Shown here: piece after piece, positions 16,500-25,324 of the stretch
Position numbering within the stretch: the first letter of the stretch is position 1
Layout of the letters: each line of letters starts with the position of its first letter
Source of the DNA: Bauldia sp965232525
GTDB lineage: Bacteria > Pseudomonadota > Alphaproteobacteria > Rhizobiales > Kaistiaceae
DNA length: 64,000 bases
Direction of reading: 5' to 3'
NCBI RefSeq assembly: GCF_965232525.1
Contig: NZ_OZ246980.1
Location: 1,426,001 to 1,490,000, forward strand
Notes under the pieces: model-generated
Databases searched by the model: none
Told to the model about the DNA's origin: nothing
The model's input: only the letters and a program-made list of their open reading frames with translations
Position numbers and translations under genes: made by a program

Positions 16500-17624
16500 C
16501 TAAACGGCGAGCAGCTCGACCGTGAAGTCGGAGTACTTCAGCTTCTGGCCGGGGTCGACCTTGGCGAACTGGACCTGCCCACCGCCGGCATTGCCGTTCG
16601 AGTCGATGTAGAGCTTGCCGGTGTCTTTGTCGTAGATGATCCGGTCGTCGGCGTCCTTGGCTTCGGTGCCCCTGCGAAAGGCGGACTTTTCCAGCGGCCC
16701 AAGGGACAAGCCGTTGAATTCCGCCGGATCGAGGAAGAACTTGTCCTTACCGGACTCGAAATTCTTCACCCGGTCGGAATCAGGAAGGTTGTCGAAGACG
16801 AACTTTTCCTTCTTGTCTCCCGCGATGAGCTTGTCTTTGCCCTCTTGGGCAAAGATGTAGCCTTTGGTCTTGCCGTCGCGATTGTCGAACGTGTCGTTGC
16901 CATCACCGAGGTAGACATCGCCCTTGATCTTGCCCTCGTTGATGACCTTGTCATTGCGGCTGTTGTCAAGCGAGACAACGCCTTCGATTGCCCCCTTATT
17001 GGTCAGCTTGACCTTGGCATTGGTGAAAATCGCGGCGCCATCGGCTTGTGAGGTGGTCAGCCCACCCTTGATCACCCCGTCCTCCTGGTTGACGATCTTC
17101 GTCCTCAGGCCGGCGAGGGCCCCGACATACACGCCGATCTGCTCGGATTCGATGGACTTGTAGTTTTTGATGACCGGGCCCGCGGTCGAGCCGGCGAGCA
17201 ACGCCGTGGAGTAGAGGCCGACCGAACCGCCGACTATCTCTCCATAATTCTCGGCCGAGAAATCTCCCATCGCAGTATTACGTACACCTTGGCTCAATCC
17301 ATAGATATCTCCGTCGTTGATAAGGGATCCTTTGACGTGGGTGACGTCGGACGGGTGAAATTGAACACCATATTGGAAGCCGTTGATTTGGCCGAATTCC
17401 TTATTTTTTAGGGTGGCATCGTTCTTGGTAAAAAGAACAGCGCTGCTCGTGTAGCTATAAATATAACCCTTGTTGACCAGCGTGCTTTCTTTGCGCTCAC
17501 TGACGATCGTGTTGACATTGGAACCAACGTCGACCTGATCATCGATCTTCCATTTCTGACCGATCTTGGAAAATTCGATCGCAGGACTGTCAAGGACGAA
17601 TCTGTTGCTGCTTTGAGTCGGCAT
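16500..17624 (-). CDS. RTX-like beta-helical secreted protein, paralogue 1
   Basis: A 374-residue protein with no signal peptide. Residues 1-35 hold the family head (MPTQSS...PAIEFSKIGQKWKID...DVGSN). Residues about 50-250 are solenoid repeats of the type NKGxIYS, NxGxIxG and IxxxxxGV, as in beta-helical passenger domains. Then come RTX-like turns (LGDGNDTFDN, AQEGKDKLIAGDKKEKFVFDN) and the C-terminal block DRVKNFESGKDKFFL ... DRIIYDKDTGKLYIDSNGNAGG ... QFAKVDPGQKLKYSDFTVEL. This tail matches the last domain of many type I-secreted RTX proteins. This is the most diverged copy, and no transporter lies nearby. Confidence 0.75.
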   Translation of the reverse strand: MPTQSSNRFVLDSPAIEFSKIGQKWKIDDQVDVGSNVNTIVSERKESTLVNKGYIYSYTSSAVLFTKNDATLKNKEFGQINGFQYGVQFHPSDVTHVKGSLINDGDIYGLSQGVRNTAMGDFSAENYGEIVGGSVGLYSTALLAGSTAGPVIKNYKSIESEQIGVYVGALAGLRTKIVNQEDGVIKGGLTTSQADGAAIFTNAKVKLTNKGAIEGVVSLDNSRNDKVINEGKIKGDVYLGDGNDTFDNRDGKTKGYIFAQEGKDKLIAGDKKEKFVFDNLPDSDRVKNFESGKDKFFLDPAEFNGLSLGPLEKSAFRRGTEAKDADDRIIYDKDTGKLYIDSNGNAGGGQVQFAKVDPGQKLKYSDFTVELLAV

Positions 17625-17854
17625 GACTCGCTCCCGTGAGGTTTCGCTGTGCGTCGCCCGAGCCAGCCGCCGCCAATCGCAGTCGGTCGCTCAACGGCAT
17701 CTTACACGATCAACGGGAGCGACCAATTGATGCACGTCATGGGCATCGACAGCGGCGCTGCCGCTTTCGGTCACGACACCGCTCGCGTCGTCGCCCGTCG
17801 CGACGCGCGCTGACCCGTGATTCGAAGGTCCGGCCGCCGTATCCGCGTGCCACG

Positions 17855-18361
17855 TCAGGGCAGGCACCTCGCCTTGACGTCGTAGATGCCCGTGCCGTCG
17901 TCGTACACGTATTCCACTGTGCCGGTTGCGCCTTCGTAGATCCCGGTCCCGCCGATGATGTTGGTGATACGCCTGAGATCCAGGTCCAGCGCCGGCCGGC
18001 TGGTATCCGCCGCGTCGGCGCGCGCCTGGTCGACGGCCATTGTGGAAAAGATCTCACCCTCGGGCAGAACGAAGAAGAAATGGGTGAAACCCTTGACCGC
18101 CTGGCCCTGGTCGTTGGTCTCCAAAACCTCGGCAATATGCAGCTTCGCGCCGATGGCCGCGCCCGAGCTGTCCTCCAGCACTCGGCGGCCGATCCGCTTG
18201 TCGCCGGCGCTGAGGCCGCCGCTGCCGTCGAAGTCGAAGAACTCCACGTGCCGACCGCCTTCCGGGCCGAACACCGTTATCTCCTCGCACGAGGCGGCAA
18301 TCATCTGCGTCGACAGGAGCAGGCCGACGATACCGACCGCGACCATTTTGGCTGTCTTCAT
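17855..18361 (-). CDS. Exported protein with allene-oxide-cyclase/dirigent-like barrel, copy A
   Basis: 168 residues with a signal peptide (MKTAKMVAVGIVGLLLSTQMIAAS) and a GGAGGG ribosome site. The domain has VEFFDFDGSGGLSAGDKRIG, the central strand GFTHFFFVLPEGEIFSTM and the closing IIGGTGIYEGATGTVEYVYDDGTGIYDV. The GGTGxYxGAxG motif is the landmark of AOC-like and dirigent-type beta barrels. Bacterial members are generally uncharacterised. It lies 45 bp downstream of a second such gene and between RTX paralogues, all on the minus strand. Confidence 0.75.
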   Translation of the reverse strand: MKTAKMVAVGIVGLLLSTQMIAASCEEITVFGPEGGRHVEFFDFDGSGGLSAGDKRIGRRVLEDSSGAAIGAKLHIAEVLETNDQGQAVKGFTHFFFVLPEGEIFSTMAVDQARADAADTSRPALDLDLRRITNIIGGTGIYEGATGTVEYVYDDGTGIYDVKARCLP

Positions 18362-18405
18362 TGCGCCCTCCAAAGGATGGGAATCGTGCTCCATGGTGTC
18401 TGCCC

Positions 18406-18909
18406 TCAGCCGGGACAGACGATGTCGATCTCGACGTCGTAGGTGCCGTCGCCGCGCGGCACCGGCCGGGTGTTGCCGGTGGCGCCGGCGAATACGCCGG
18501 TACCGCCGAGCACCACCCACTCGACCGGATCGACCGACGATTGGCTGGTGTCGGTGGGATCGCGAAGCTGGCTGAACAGCGAGGTCCGCAAGGTGCCGGC
18601 ATCAAAGACGAGGACGGCGTTGGCCATCAACGCGTGACCGTCGCCGTCTTCAGGATGCGGGTGCATGACCGTCGTCGTCGTGTGCTGCGTTCCGATCCGA
18701 TTGCCGTCGGTGTCGAAATACATGAACTTGAGGACACGCTGATCGCCGGGCGACAACTCGTCCTCGCCGTGATCGATGAAGTGAATCGTGTCCAGTTCGC
18801 TCACCGCTTGGAACGGCGCGCACGTGGTGTGGGCGGATGCGGCGTTTATCGAAAGCGCCAAAGCCAGGACCGGCAATGCGGTCAGGCTGCATGCATGCGT
18901 TCTGATCAT
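18406..18909 (-). CDS. Exported protein with allene-oxide-cyclase/dirigent-like barrel, copy B
   Basis: 167 residues, signal peptide MIRTHACSLTALPVLALALSINAASA with start at 18909 (GGGGAG seven bases upstream; ATG at 18930 is less well placed). Like copy A it has DELSPGDQRVLKFMYFDTDGNRIG and the motif VVLGGTGVFAGATGNTRPVP. A Cys near the mature N-terminus and another at the end (DIVCPG) may bond. It shares architecture but little sequence with copy A, so it is an old paralogue. Probably cotranscribed with copy A (45 bp apart). Confidence 0.72.
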   Translation of the reverse strand: MIRTHACSLTALPVLALALSINAASAHTTCAPFQAVSELDTIHFIDHGEDELSPGDQRVLKFMYFDTDGNRIGTQHTTTTVMHPHPEDGDGHALMANAVLVFDAGTLRTSLFSQLRDPTDTSQSSVDPVEWVVLGGTGVFAGATGNTRPVPRGDGTYDVEIDIVCPG

Positions 18910-19007
18910 CGTCGTCTCCCCGGTTTTCATGCGCGGACAGCCTGCCGGCGAAGAGTGAAAAGACTAAGACGGGTGCGATGACGCTTGTCGGCCGCGCCGC
19001 GACGGTG

Positions 19008-19481
19008 TCACTGCGCGGGAATGCGCTGACCGGTGAATCCCTGGCCGAACGCTCGGATCGGCGGTTCGCTCGGATCGAACGGGTTCTGCCCGAACGCGAA
19101 CTGTTCTCCGGAGGAGCGTCCCGAGAACCGTTGGAACTTGCCCTGTTCGAGCCCCTCGAAGGTGAGGGTGTAGACGGTACGCGCCGTTCCGGTCGGCGCG
19201 CCACTGTCGCGATCGAAGTTGAAGTCGACGATCGTCGCCACGACCTGGTTGGGACCCGTCTGCTGCCAGCTTCCCAGTCCGCTGGTGTAGCTGTTGTGCT
19301 GTTCCCCGCTGCCGACCTCCGAGACGGTGCCGCCCCGGGTGAACGACAGGACCCGCTGGAAGTCGTTGTCGTGGATCAGCAGATACGCGCCCTCGACCGC
19401 GATCGCCATGCGATCGTCTGCCTGGGCGGTCGTCAGGCCCATCGCAAAGACAAGGTACAGGGTGGAAATCAGCCACCGCAT
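19008..19481 (-). CDS. Exported hypothetical beta-rich protein, 157 aa
   Basis: Starts at 19481 with AAGGGGAG upstream. The signal peptide is MRWLISTLYLVFAMGLTTAQA. The mature protein alternates strands and Gly-rich turns (RGGTVSEVGSGEQHNSY, GLGSWQQTGPNQVVATIVDFNFDRDSG, ARTVYTLTFEGLEQG). The G-x-W-x-x-TG pattern is seen in several small exported barrel proteins. No Cys in the mature part. It is probably in the same transcription unit as the two AOC-like genes, 98 bp upstream of them. No known family can be named. Confidence 0.65.
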   Translation of the reverse strand: MRWLISTLYLVFAMGLTTAQADDRMAIAVEGAYLLIHDNDFQRVLSFTRGGTVSEVGSGEQHNSYTSGLGSWQQTGPNQVVATIVDFNFDRDSGAPTGTARTVYTLTFEGLEQGKFQRFSGRSSGEQFAFGQNPFDPSEPPIRAFGQGFTGQRIPAQ

Positions 19482-19619
19482 GACGGCACACTCCCCTTTT
19501 TGGTCGAGCTTACGCGCGGAGTCTGAAGCGCCCGCGACAATCCGACAAGTCCGGCGCCGAACAGTATTTTGAGATGGATGAGATGGGCGCGAAAAAGGGC
19601 CGCGGCCAAACAGACCGAG

Positions 19620-19644
19620 GTCCCCGGCGTGTGCCGCCGGGGAC
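19620..19644 (-). terminator. Hairpin downstream of RTX-like paralogue 2
   Basis: GTCCCCGGCG (19620-19629) pairs perfectly with 19635-19644 around a 5-nt loop. On the minus strand it is followed by CTCGGTCTGTTTGG, a weak T-tract. It lies 60 bp past the stop of the gene at 19704 and may end its transcript. Confidence 0.5.
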
Positions 19645-19703
19645 AGGTTGGTCAGGAGCTGTTGCTGTCAGCCCGGGCTGTCTGCAGATGACAGCGGCAG
19701 GCG

Positions 19704-20831
19704 CTATACGAACAGCTCGACGGTGAAGTCGGAGTATTTCAGCTTTTGGCCGGGATCGACCTTGGCGAACTGAATCGGCGCGCTGCCGCCGACGCCGTCG
19801 TCGAGATAGAGCTTGCCGCTGTCCTGGTCGTAGATGATCCGATCGTCGGCGTCTTCGGCCTCGGTGCCCTTGCGGAAGGCAGACTTGGCCAGCGGCCCCG
19901 CGGTCAGGTCGCCGAATGCACCCTCGGCAAGAAAGAACTTGTCCTTGCCGGACTCGAAATTCTTGACCCGGTCGATGTTGGACGTCCCGTTGATCGGGCC
20001 CATGAACACGAACTTGTCCTTGGCATCCCCGGCGGTGAGCTTGTCGTTGCCGTCGAACCCAAAGATCTTCTTCGTGACTTCGCCGTCGGTGTTGTCGAGC
20101 GTGTCGTCGCCTTGGCCCAGATAGACATCGCCCTTGATCTTGCCGGTGTTGGTGATCGTTGCTTTATCAACGGTTGGACTATTGACGTCGCCTTTGATCA
20201 TGCCCTTGTTGACGAGGGTCATCTTGCCGGTGTTGAACACGGCCGCGCCGCCTTCGTCGATCTTGCCGCCCTTGATCACACCGTCCTTCTGGTTGACGAT
20301 TTTCGACCTGAGGCTGGGATCCGGAGCGCCAACCCAAACGCCATATATATCGGACTTGATTGAACCGCCGTTTTTTATGATCGGGCCCGAGGTTGAACCA
20401 GGGAGGGCTCCCTGTGAGAAGATACCGTAAGTAAAACCATATATTTCTCCCTGATTATCGACTTCAAAGTCGCCCATCGCCGTATTATAAATGCCGCCAA
20501 CGCCACCAAAGATCTCGCCGTCGTTGATGGCCGCCCCTTTTGTGTCGGTGACGTCGTCAGGAGTAAACAACACTCCAAACGTTTCGCCCTTAATGTCGCC
20601 GGTTTCCTTGTTGACGAGCTTCGCATTATCTTTGTAGAATTGGGCGCCATAGGCGTTAAAAGAATAGATTGAGCCTTTGTTAACGAGTGTATTGTTCATA
20701 TGCAGGCTCAAGACGGCTGGTCCACTCGATCCGACATCGACGCCCTTGTCGATCTTCCATTTCTGGCCGGGATTGGAAAATTCGATGGCCGGACCTCCGG
20801 GTACGTAGATGTCGCTGCTCTGTGTGGGCAT
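19704..20831 (-). CDS. RTX-like beta-helical secreted protein, paralogue 2
   Basis: 375 residues, start at 20831 with AAAGGA upstream. The head is MPTQSSDIYVPGGPAIEFSNPGQKWKID. The solenoid repeats include NNTLVNKGSIYSF, NKETGDIKG, NDGEIFGG, NQGEIYGF and IVNQKDGVIKGG. Two RTX-like turns (LGQGDDTLDN, GFDGNDKLTAGDAKDKFVF) follow, then DRVKNFESGKDKFFL and the secretion-type tail ending DFTVELFV. It contains GPIIKNGGSIKSDIYGVWVG, the counterpart of AGSTAGPVIKN segments in the others. No N-terminal signal, so type I secretion is inferred. Confidence 0.78.
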   Translation of the reverse strand: MPTQSSDIYVPGGPAIEFSNPGQKWKIDKGVDVGSSGPAVLSLHMNNTLVNKGSIYSFNAYGAQFYKDNAKLVNKETGDIKGETFGVLFTPDDVTDTKGAAINDGEIFGGVGGIYNTAMGDFEVDNQGEIYGFTYGIFSQGALPGSTSGPIIKNGGSIKSDIYGVWVGAPDPSLRSKIVNQKDGVIKGGKIDEGGAAVFNTGKMTLVNKGMIKGDVNSPTVDKATITNTGKIKGDVYLGQGDDTLDNTDGEVTKKIFGFDGNDKLTAGDAKDKFVFMGPINGTSNIDRVKNFESGKDKFFLAEGAFGDLTAGPLAKSAFRKGTEAEDADDRIIYDQDSGKLYLDDGVGGSAPIQFAKVDPGQKLKYSDFTVELFV

Positions 20832-21087
20832 GACCTTGTCCTTTCTCGTTTCGCTCCACTGTTCGTCGGGGAGTTCCACCGACACGGCAGCCCCGTTGGG
20901 GTCATCCTACCGAGGATTGCACAGCAACGCTGTGACCCAGTTACAGGCCGTGCGCTCCTCCCGGTTTGGGCGAAGCCTAGGTCGAGGCCCGGCGGTCATC
21001 ATCGCCGCGGCACATCGGTGGCGCGCCCCTCTCTGATCAACGGTTGAGGCGCGCCGCCAGCAACGGACGAGCGAACGCAGCTCCGCG

Positions 21088-22275
21088 CTATACGAACAGT
21101 TCGACGGTGAAGTCGGAGTATTTCAGCGTCTGGCCGGGATCGACCTTGGCGAACTGGACCTGCCCACCGCCGGCATTGCCGTTCGAGTCGAGGTAGAGCT
21201 TGCCGGTGTCCTGGTCGTAGATGATCCGGTCGTCGCCATCCTTGGCCTCGGTGCCTTTGCGAAAAGCGGACTTGGCCAGCGGGCCAGAGCCAAGGGTGTT
21301 GAATGCGGTCTGCTCGAGAATGAATGTGTCCTTGCCGGACTCGAACTTTTTGATCCGGTCGATGTTGGTCGTGCCGTCGATCACGCCGAAGAACACGAAT
21401 GTGTCCCTGGCGTCGCCGGCGATGAGCGTGTCCTTGCCGCTCTCCCCGAAGATGCGACCGGTGACCTTGCCGTCGCGATTGTCGAAGGTGTCGTCGCCTT
21501 TGCCCAGGCGGACATCGCCCTTGATCATGCCGCCGGTGTTGTCGATCGTGTCGTTGGCGCCGCCGAGATCAATGTCGCCCTTGATCTTGCCAGTGTTGGT
21601 GACGGTGTCCTTGTCGACATTCTCGCTGTCGATATCGCCCTTGATCTTGCCCTTGTTAACGAGGGTCATCTTGCCGCCTTCGTTGAACACGGCCGCGCCG
21701 GGCTCGCCGAACATGCCGCCTTTGATCACACCATCCTTTTGGTTGACGATCTTGGACCGCAGGCCGGGCGCGTCGACAAACACACCATAGTTGTCGGACG
21801 TGATGGCACCGGCGTTCTTAATAACCGGTCCGGCGGTCGATCCGGCGTTCGCCGCCTCGGAGTAGATGCCGTTCTGATGACCATAGATCTCTCCGCGGTT
21901 CTCGACGACGAAGTCGCTCATCCCAAGATTGGCAACGCCGGCATCGTGACCGAATATCTGGCCGTAGTTGAAGACGAACCCCTTGAGATCGGTGATGCTG
22001 GCGGACTCAAAATAAACGCCGGACATTCCACCGTTGATATAGCCGGTCTCCTTGTTGATGAGCGTTGCATTGTCTTTTGTGAAATAGACGCCGGCATTGG
22101 CATACGAATAGATCGTACCCTTGTTGGAGACAGTGTTGTTGGTGTACTCGCTGACGATCGCCGGCACCGACGAGCCAACATCGACGTTTTTGTCGATCTT
22201 CCACTTCTGACCGGACTGCGAAAATTGGATGGCGGGGGCGCCGGGTACATAGATGTCAGTGCTTTGGGTGGGCAT
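21088..22275 (-). CDS. RTX-like beta-helical secreted protein, paralogue 3
   Basis: 395 residues, the longest copy. Start at 22275 with AAAGGAT upstream. It has the same head (MPTQSTDIYVPGAPAIQFSQSGQKWKID). The extra length comes from one added NTGKIKGDIDLGGANDTIDN-type turn before the shared LGKGDDTFDN and GESGKDTLIAGDARDTFVF turns. The tail carries DSNGNAGGGQVQFAKVDPGQ, identical in that stretch to paralogue 1, whereas copies 2 and 4 have DDGVGG. Mixed tail types suggest exchange between copies. Confidence 0.78.
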   Translation of the reverse strand: MPTQSTDIYVPGAPAIQFSQSGQKWKIDKNVDVGSSVPAIVSEYTNNTVSNKGTIYSYANAGVYFTKDNATLINKETGYINGGMSGVYFESASITDLKGFVFNYGQIFGHDAGVANLGMSDFVVENRGEIYGHQNGIYSEAANAGSTAGPVIKNAGAITSDNYGVFVDAPGLRSKIVNQKDGVIKGGMFGEPGAAVFNEGGKMTLVNKGKIKGDIDSENVDKDTVTNTGKIKGDIDLGGANDTIDNTGGMIKGDVRLGKGDDTFDNRDGKVTGRIFGESGKDTLIAGDARDTFVFFGVIDGTTNIDRIKKFESGKDTFILEQTAFNTLGSGPLAKSAFRKGTEAKDGDDRIIYDQDTGKLYLDSNGNAGGGQVQFAKVDPGQTLKYSDFTVELFV

Positions 22276-22500
22276 ATCTCTGATCCTTTTGGTTTTGCTT
22301 CAAATAACTGTCGGAAAAACTCTGCCGCCGAAGGCAACCCCTCGGCATGTCGACCGGCGGGCCATACACTGAAAAGGCGAGCGACGAAGTGATGCACGTC
22401 ACAGGCGCCGGGCGCGGCGCGGTCGCCTTCCGATGAGGCGGCTGGACGCCGCCTCCGGTCGCCGCGAGCGCCGTAAGCCGCTGGGCGTGGCGAAAATCCG

Positions 22501-22728
22501 CTAGGTCAGGGTAATCAGATCGACGGTGAAGTCCGAGTACTTCAGCGTCCGGCCGGGATCGACTTTGGCGAACTGGATCGGTCCGCTGCCGCCGACACCG
22601 TCGTCGAGATAGAGCTTGCCGCTGTCCTGGTCGTAGATGATCCGGTCGTCGACGTCTTCGGCCTCGGTGCCCTTGCGGAAGGCAGACTTGGCCAAAGGAC
22701 CGTCGGTTAGGTCGCCGATAACGAGCAT
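22501..22728 (-). pseudogene. C-terminal fragment of an RTX-like paralogue
   Basis: Only the last 75 residues of the family are present (GPLAKSAFRKGTEAEDVDDRIIYDQDSGKLYLDDGVGG ... FTVDLITLT). The family-specific solenoid and head are missing, and the gene directly upstream in transcription (ending 22753) stops only 24 bp before. The tail sequence is close to those of paralogues 2 and 4. It is most simply the remnant of a copy lost by recombination between repeats. The ATG at 22728 is fortuitous. Confidence 0.75.
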
Positions 22729-22752
22729 CCAGACGGCGGGCAGCGGCAGGCG

Positions 22753-23871
22753 CTAGACGAACAGCTCGATGGCGAAATCGGAGTATTTCAGCTTCTGGCC
22801 GGGGTCGACCTTGGCGAACTGGACGGGATCGTCGCCGCCGACACCGTCATCGAGGTACAGCTTGCCGCTGTCCTGGTCGTAGATGATCCGGTCGTTGCCG
22901 TCTTCGGCTTCGGTGCCCTTGCGGAACGCGGACTTGGCCAGCGGCCCCTTCACCAGATCGCCGAACGTACCCTCGGTGAGAATGAACTTGTCCTTACCGG
23001 ACTCAAAGTTCTTGATGCGGTCGATGTTGGTCGCGTCGTAGAACACGAACTTGTCCTTCGCGTCGCCGGCAATGAGCTTATCGTCGCCAAATCCCGTGAA
23101 GATGAGGCCGGTGACCTTGCCGCCGGTGTTGTCGAACGTGTCTTCGCCGCTACGGAGGTAGACGTGTCCGTCGATCTTGCCTGAGTTGGTGATCGTGTCC
23201 TTGAGGCTCGAGCCGTAGACGTCGCCGTTGATCTTGCCTTTGTTGATCAGGGTCATCTCGCCGCCCGAGACGTAGACAGCTGCGCCACCGTTGTCGTTGA
23301 TCTCACCACCGTCGATCACGCCGTTCTTCTGGTTGACGACCTTCGACCTCAGGCCGGCGTCAGCGTCCAGGCGAATCGCAAATTTTTCCGACTTGATCGA
23401 ATCGTAGTTTTTGATGACCGGACCAGCGGTCGACCCGGCATAAAATGCATGGGAGTAAATCCCGTTTTGAGAGCCCAGAACCTCGCCGTAATTCTCGACC
23501 TTGAAGTCTCCCATCCCATCGTTCCTGACGCCGGTGTGCAGACCCGCGATCTCGCCATGGTTGATCACCGTGCCTTTGACGTCGGTAGGGGCGAATGGAT
23601 CGAACTGAACACCGTATTGCCCACCGGTGATGTGGCCGGTTTCCTTGTTCAGGAGCATCGCGCCAGTCCTGCCGAAGTAGACACCGACGTCGCCATACGC
23701 ATAGACGGTGCCCTTATTGACGAGATCACTGTTGGCGTACTTGCTGAAGACCGCCGCGGCTGCCGACGCGCCAACGTCGACGTTCTTGTCGATTTTCCAC
23801 TTCTGATCGGACTTGGAAAACGCGATCGCCGGGGCATCGGCCGAAAAAATGTCGTTGCTCTGTTTAGGCAT
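22753..23871 (-). CDS. RTX-like beta-helical secreted protein, paralogue 4
   Basis: 372 residues, start at 23871 (AAGGAT upstream). The head is slightly changed: MPKQSNDIFSADAPAIAFSKSDQKWKID. Solenoid repeats include NSDLVNKGTVYAYGDVGVYF, NKETGHITGGQYGVQF and NYGEVLGSQNGIYS. RTX-like turns are LRSGEDTFDN and GFGDDKLIAGDAKDKFVF. The tail is of the DDGVGG type and ends DFAIELFV. The C-terminal fragment follows directly downstream, so this copy borders a recombination point. Confidence 0.78.
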   Translation of the reverse strand: MPKQSNDIFSADAPAIAFSKSDQKWKIDKNVDVGASAAAAVFSKYANSDLVNKGTVYAYGDVGVYFGRTGAMLLNKETGHITGGQYGVQFDPFAPTDVKGTVINHGEIAGLHTGVRNDGMGDFKVENYGEVLGSQNGIYSHAFYAGSTAGPVIKNYDSIKSEKFAIRLDADAGLRSKVVNQKNGVIDGGEINDNGGAAVYVSGGEMTLINKGKINGDVYGSSLKDTITNSGKIDGHVYLRSGEDTFDNTGGKVTGLIFTGFGDDKLIAGDAKDKFVFYDATNIDRIKNFESGKDKFILTEGTFGDLVKGPLAKSAFRKGTEAEDGNDRIIYDQDSGKLYLDDGVGGDDPVQFAKVDPGQKLKYSDFAIELFV

Positions 23872-23966
23872 TTTTCTGATCCTTCTCGTATCGCTGAAAG
23901 CATCCGTCGGGAAAATCTGCCGCAGAACGACAGCGGCCGATTACCCGAGTGACGGGCAATGCGTTG

Positions 23967-25097
23967 TTATTCGAACATTTCCACTGTGAAGTCGGAGTAT
24001 TTCAGCTTCTGGCCGGGATCGACCTTGGCGAACTGGACATGTGGATCTCCACCGACGCCGTCCTCGTCGTGGTACAGCTTGCCGCTGTCCTGGTCGTAGA
24101 TGATGCGGTCGTCGCCATCCTTGGCCTCGGTGCCCTTGCGGAAGGCGGATTTGGCCAGCGGCCCGGCGGGCAAGCCGCTGAATTCCCACTGTTCGAGGAT
24201 AAACGTGTCCTTGCCGGACTCGAAGTTCTTCACCCGGTCTATGTTGGTCGTTCCGTTGATCGGGCCGTCGAACATGAACGTATCCTTGGCATCGCCGGCG
24301 ATGAACTTGTCCTTGCCGTCGAGGCCGACGATGCGACCGGTTACCTTGCCGCCGGTGTTGTCGAACGTGTCATCGTTGCTGCCGAGATAGACGTCACCCT
24401 TGATCTTGCCCATGTTGGTGATGGTGTTGGTGTCGTCGTTGGGGGTGGTCACATCGCCCTTGATCTTGCCCTTGTTGATGAGGGTCATGTCGCCGTTTGG
24501 GTTGTGGACAGCGGCGCCGCCATCGAAGACCTTGCCGCCTTCGATCACGCCATCCTTCTGGTTGACGATCTTCGACCTCAGGCCGGGGATGGCGAAGACA
24601 TGGACACCGTACGTGTCGGACGTGATGGAGCCGGCGTTCTTGATGACCGGGCCTGCGGTCGAGCCGGAGTTGCCGGCGAGGGAATAGACCCCATAGACTT
24701 GGCCGGATATCTCGCCGTAGTTGTCGAGCTTGAAGTCTCCGGTCCCAGAGGTCAAAACACCCGCCTGAAGCCCAAGTATTTCGCCATGATTGACGACCGA
24801 TCCCTTGACGTCGGCGTTGGTGGTCGGGTCAAAATGGACGCCGAATTGACCGCCATTGATGTGACCGCTTTCCTTATTTTTGAGCGTTGCGTTGTTCTTG
24901 GTGAAATAGACACCGTAGTCATCGTCTGAATAGATCGATCCCTTATTGATGAGGGTGTTGTTTTCGTGAAAGCTAGCGACGGCCGGAAGATTCGACCCAA
25001 CATCAGCGTCCTTGCCGATCTTCCATTTCTGGCCAGCCTTGGAGAAGTTGATGGCGTAAGTCCCGATAACGATCTTGTCTTCGTTTTGCGTGGGCAT
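23967..25097 (-). CDS. RTX-like beta-helical secreted protein, paralogue 5
   Basis: 376 residues, start at 25097 with AAGGAAGG upstream. Head MPTQNEDKIVIGTYAINFSKAGQKWKIGKDADVGS is the most altered among copies 2-5. Repeats include NNTLINKGSIYSDDDYGVYFTKNNATLKNKESGHINGG and NYGEISGQVYGVYS. The turns are LGSNDDTFDN and GLDGKDKFIAGDAKDTFMF. The tail ends DFTVEMFE and shows HDEDGVGGDPHVQFAKVDPGQ. First gene of the array in transcription order that is intact. Confidence 0.78.
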   Translation of the reverse strand: MPTQNEDKIVIGTYAINFSKAGQKWKIGKDADVGSNLPAVASFHENNTLINKGSIYSDDDYGVYFTKNNATLKNKESGHINGGQFGVHFDPTTNADVKGSVVNHGEILGLQAGVLTSGTGDFKLDNYGEISGQVYGVYSLAGNSGSTAGPVIKNAGSITSDTYGVHVFAIPGLRSKIVNQKDGVIEGGKVFDGGAAVHNPNGDMTLINKGKIKGDVTTPNDDTNTITNMGKIKGDVYLGSNDDTFDNTGGKVTGRIVGLDGKDKFIAGDAKDTFMFDGPINGTTNIDRVKNFESGKDTFILEQWEFSGLPAGPLAKSAFRKGTEAKDGDDRIIYDQDSGKLYHDEDGVGGDPHVQFAKVDPGQKLKYSDFTVEMFE

Positions 25098-25324
25098 GAC
25101 GTGCCTTCCTTGTCATAGGGCTCAATTGCAGATCGGTACGCGTGTCGCGAGCCGCAGCGCCCGGTTGTTGACTGGGCCGGGGTCGTACAACAGGAAGGCG
25201 AACGATGAAGTGACGCCGGCCACACACCGCCGGGAGCGGTGCGGCCGCGGGCAGGTCACGATGGTGGGCATGCTGCTGACCAGCCCGGGCAACGCGAGCT
25301 GCCCGGGCGTGGCAGGCAATGGTG

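Noticed and set aside
23949..24929. Long plus-strand frames through the RTX-like genes
   Set aside because: These recur at the same relative position in each paralogue because the paralogues are similar. They have no ribosome sites and no domain similarity, while the minus-strand frames carry clear motifs.
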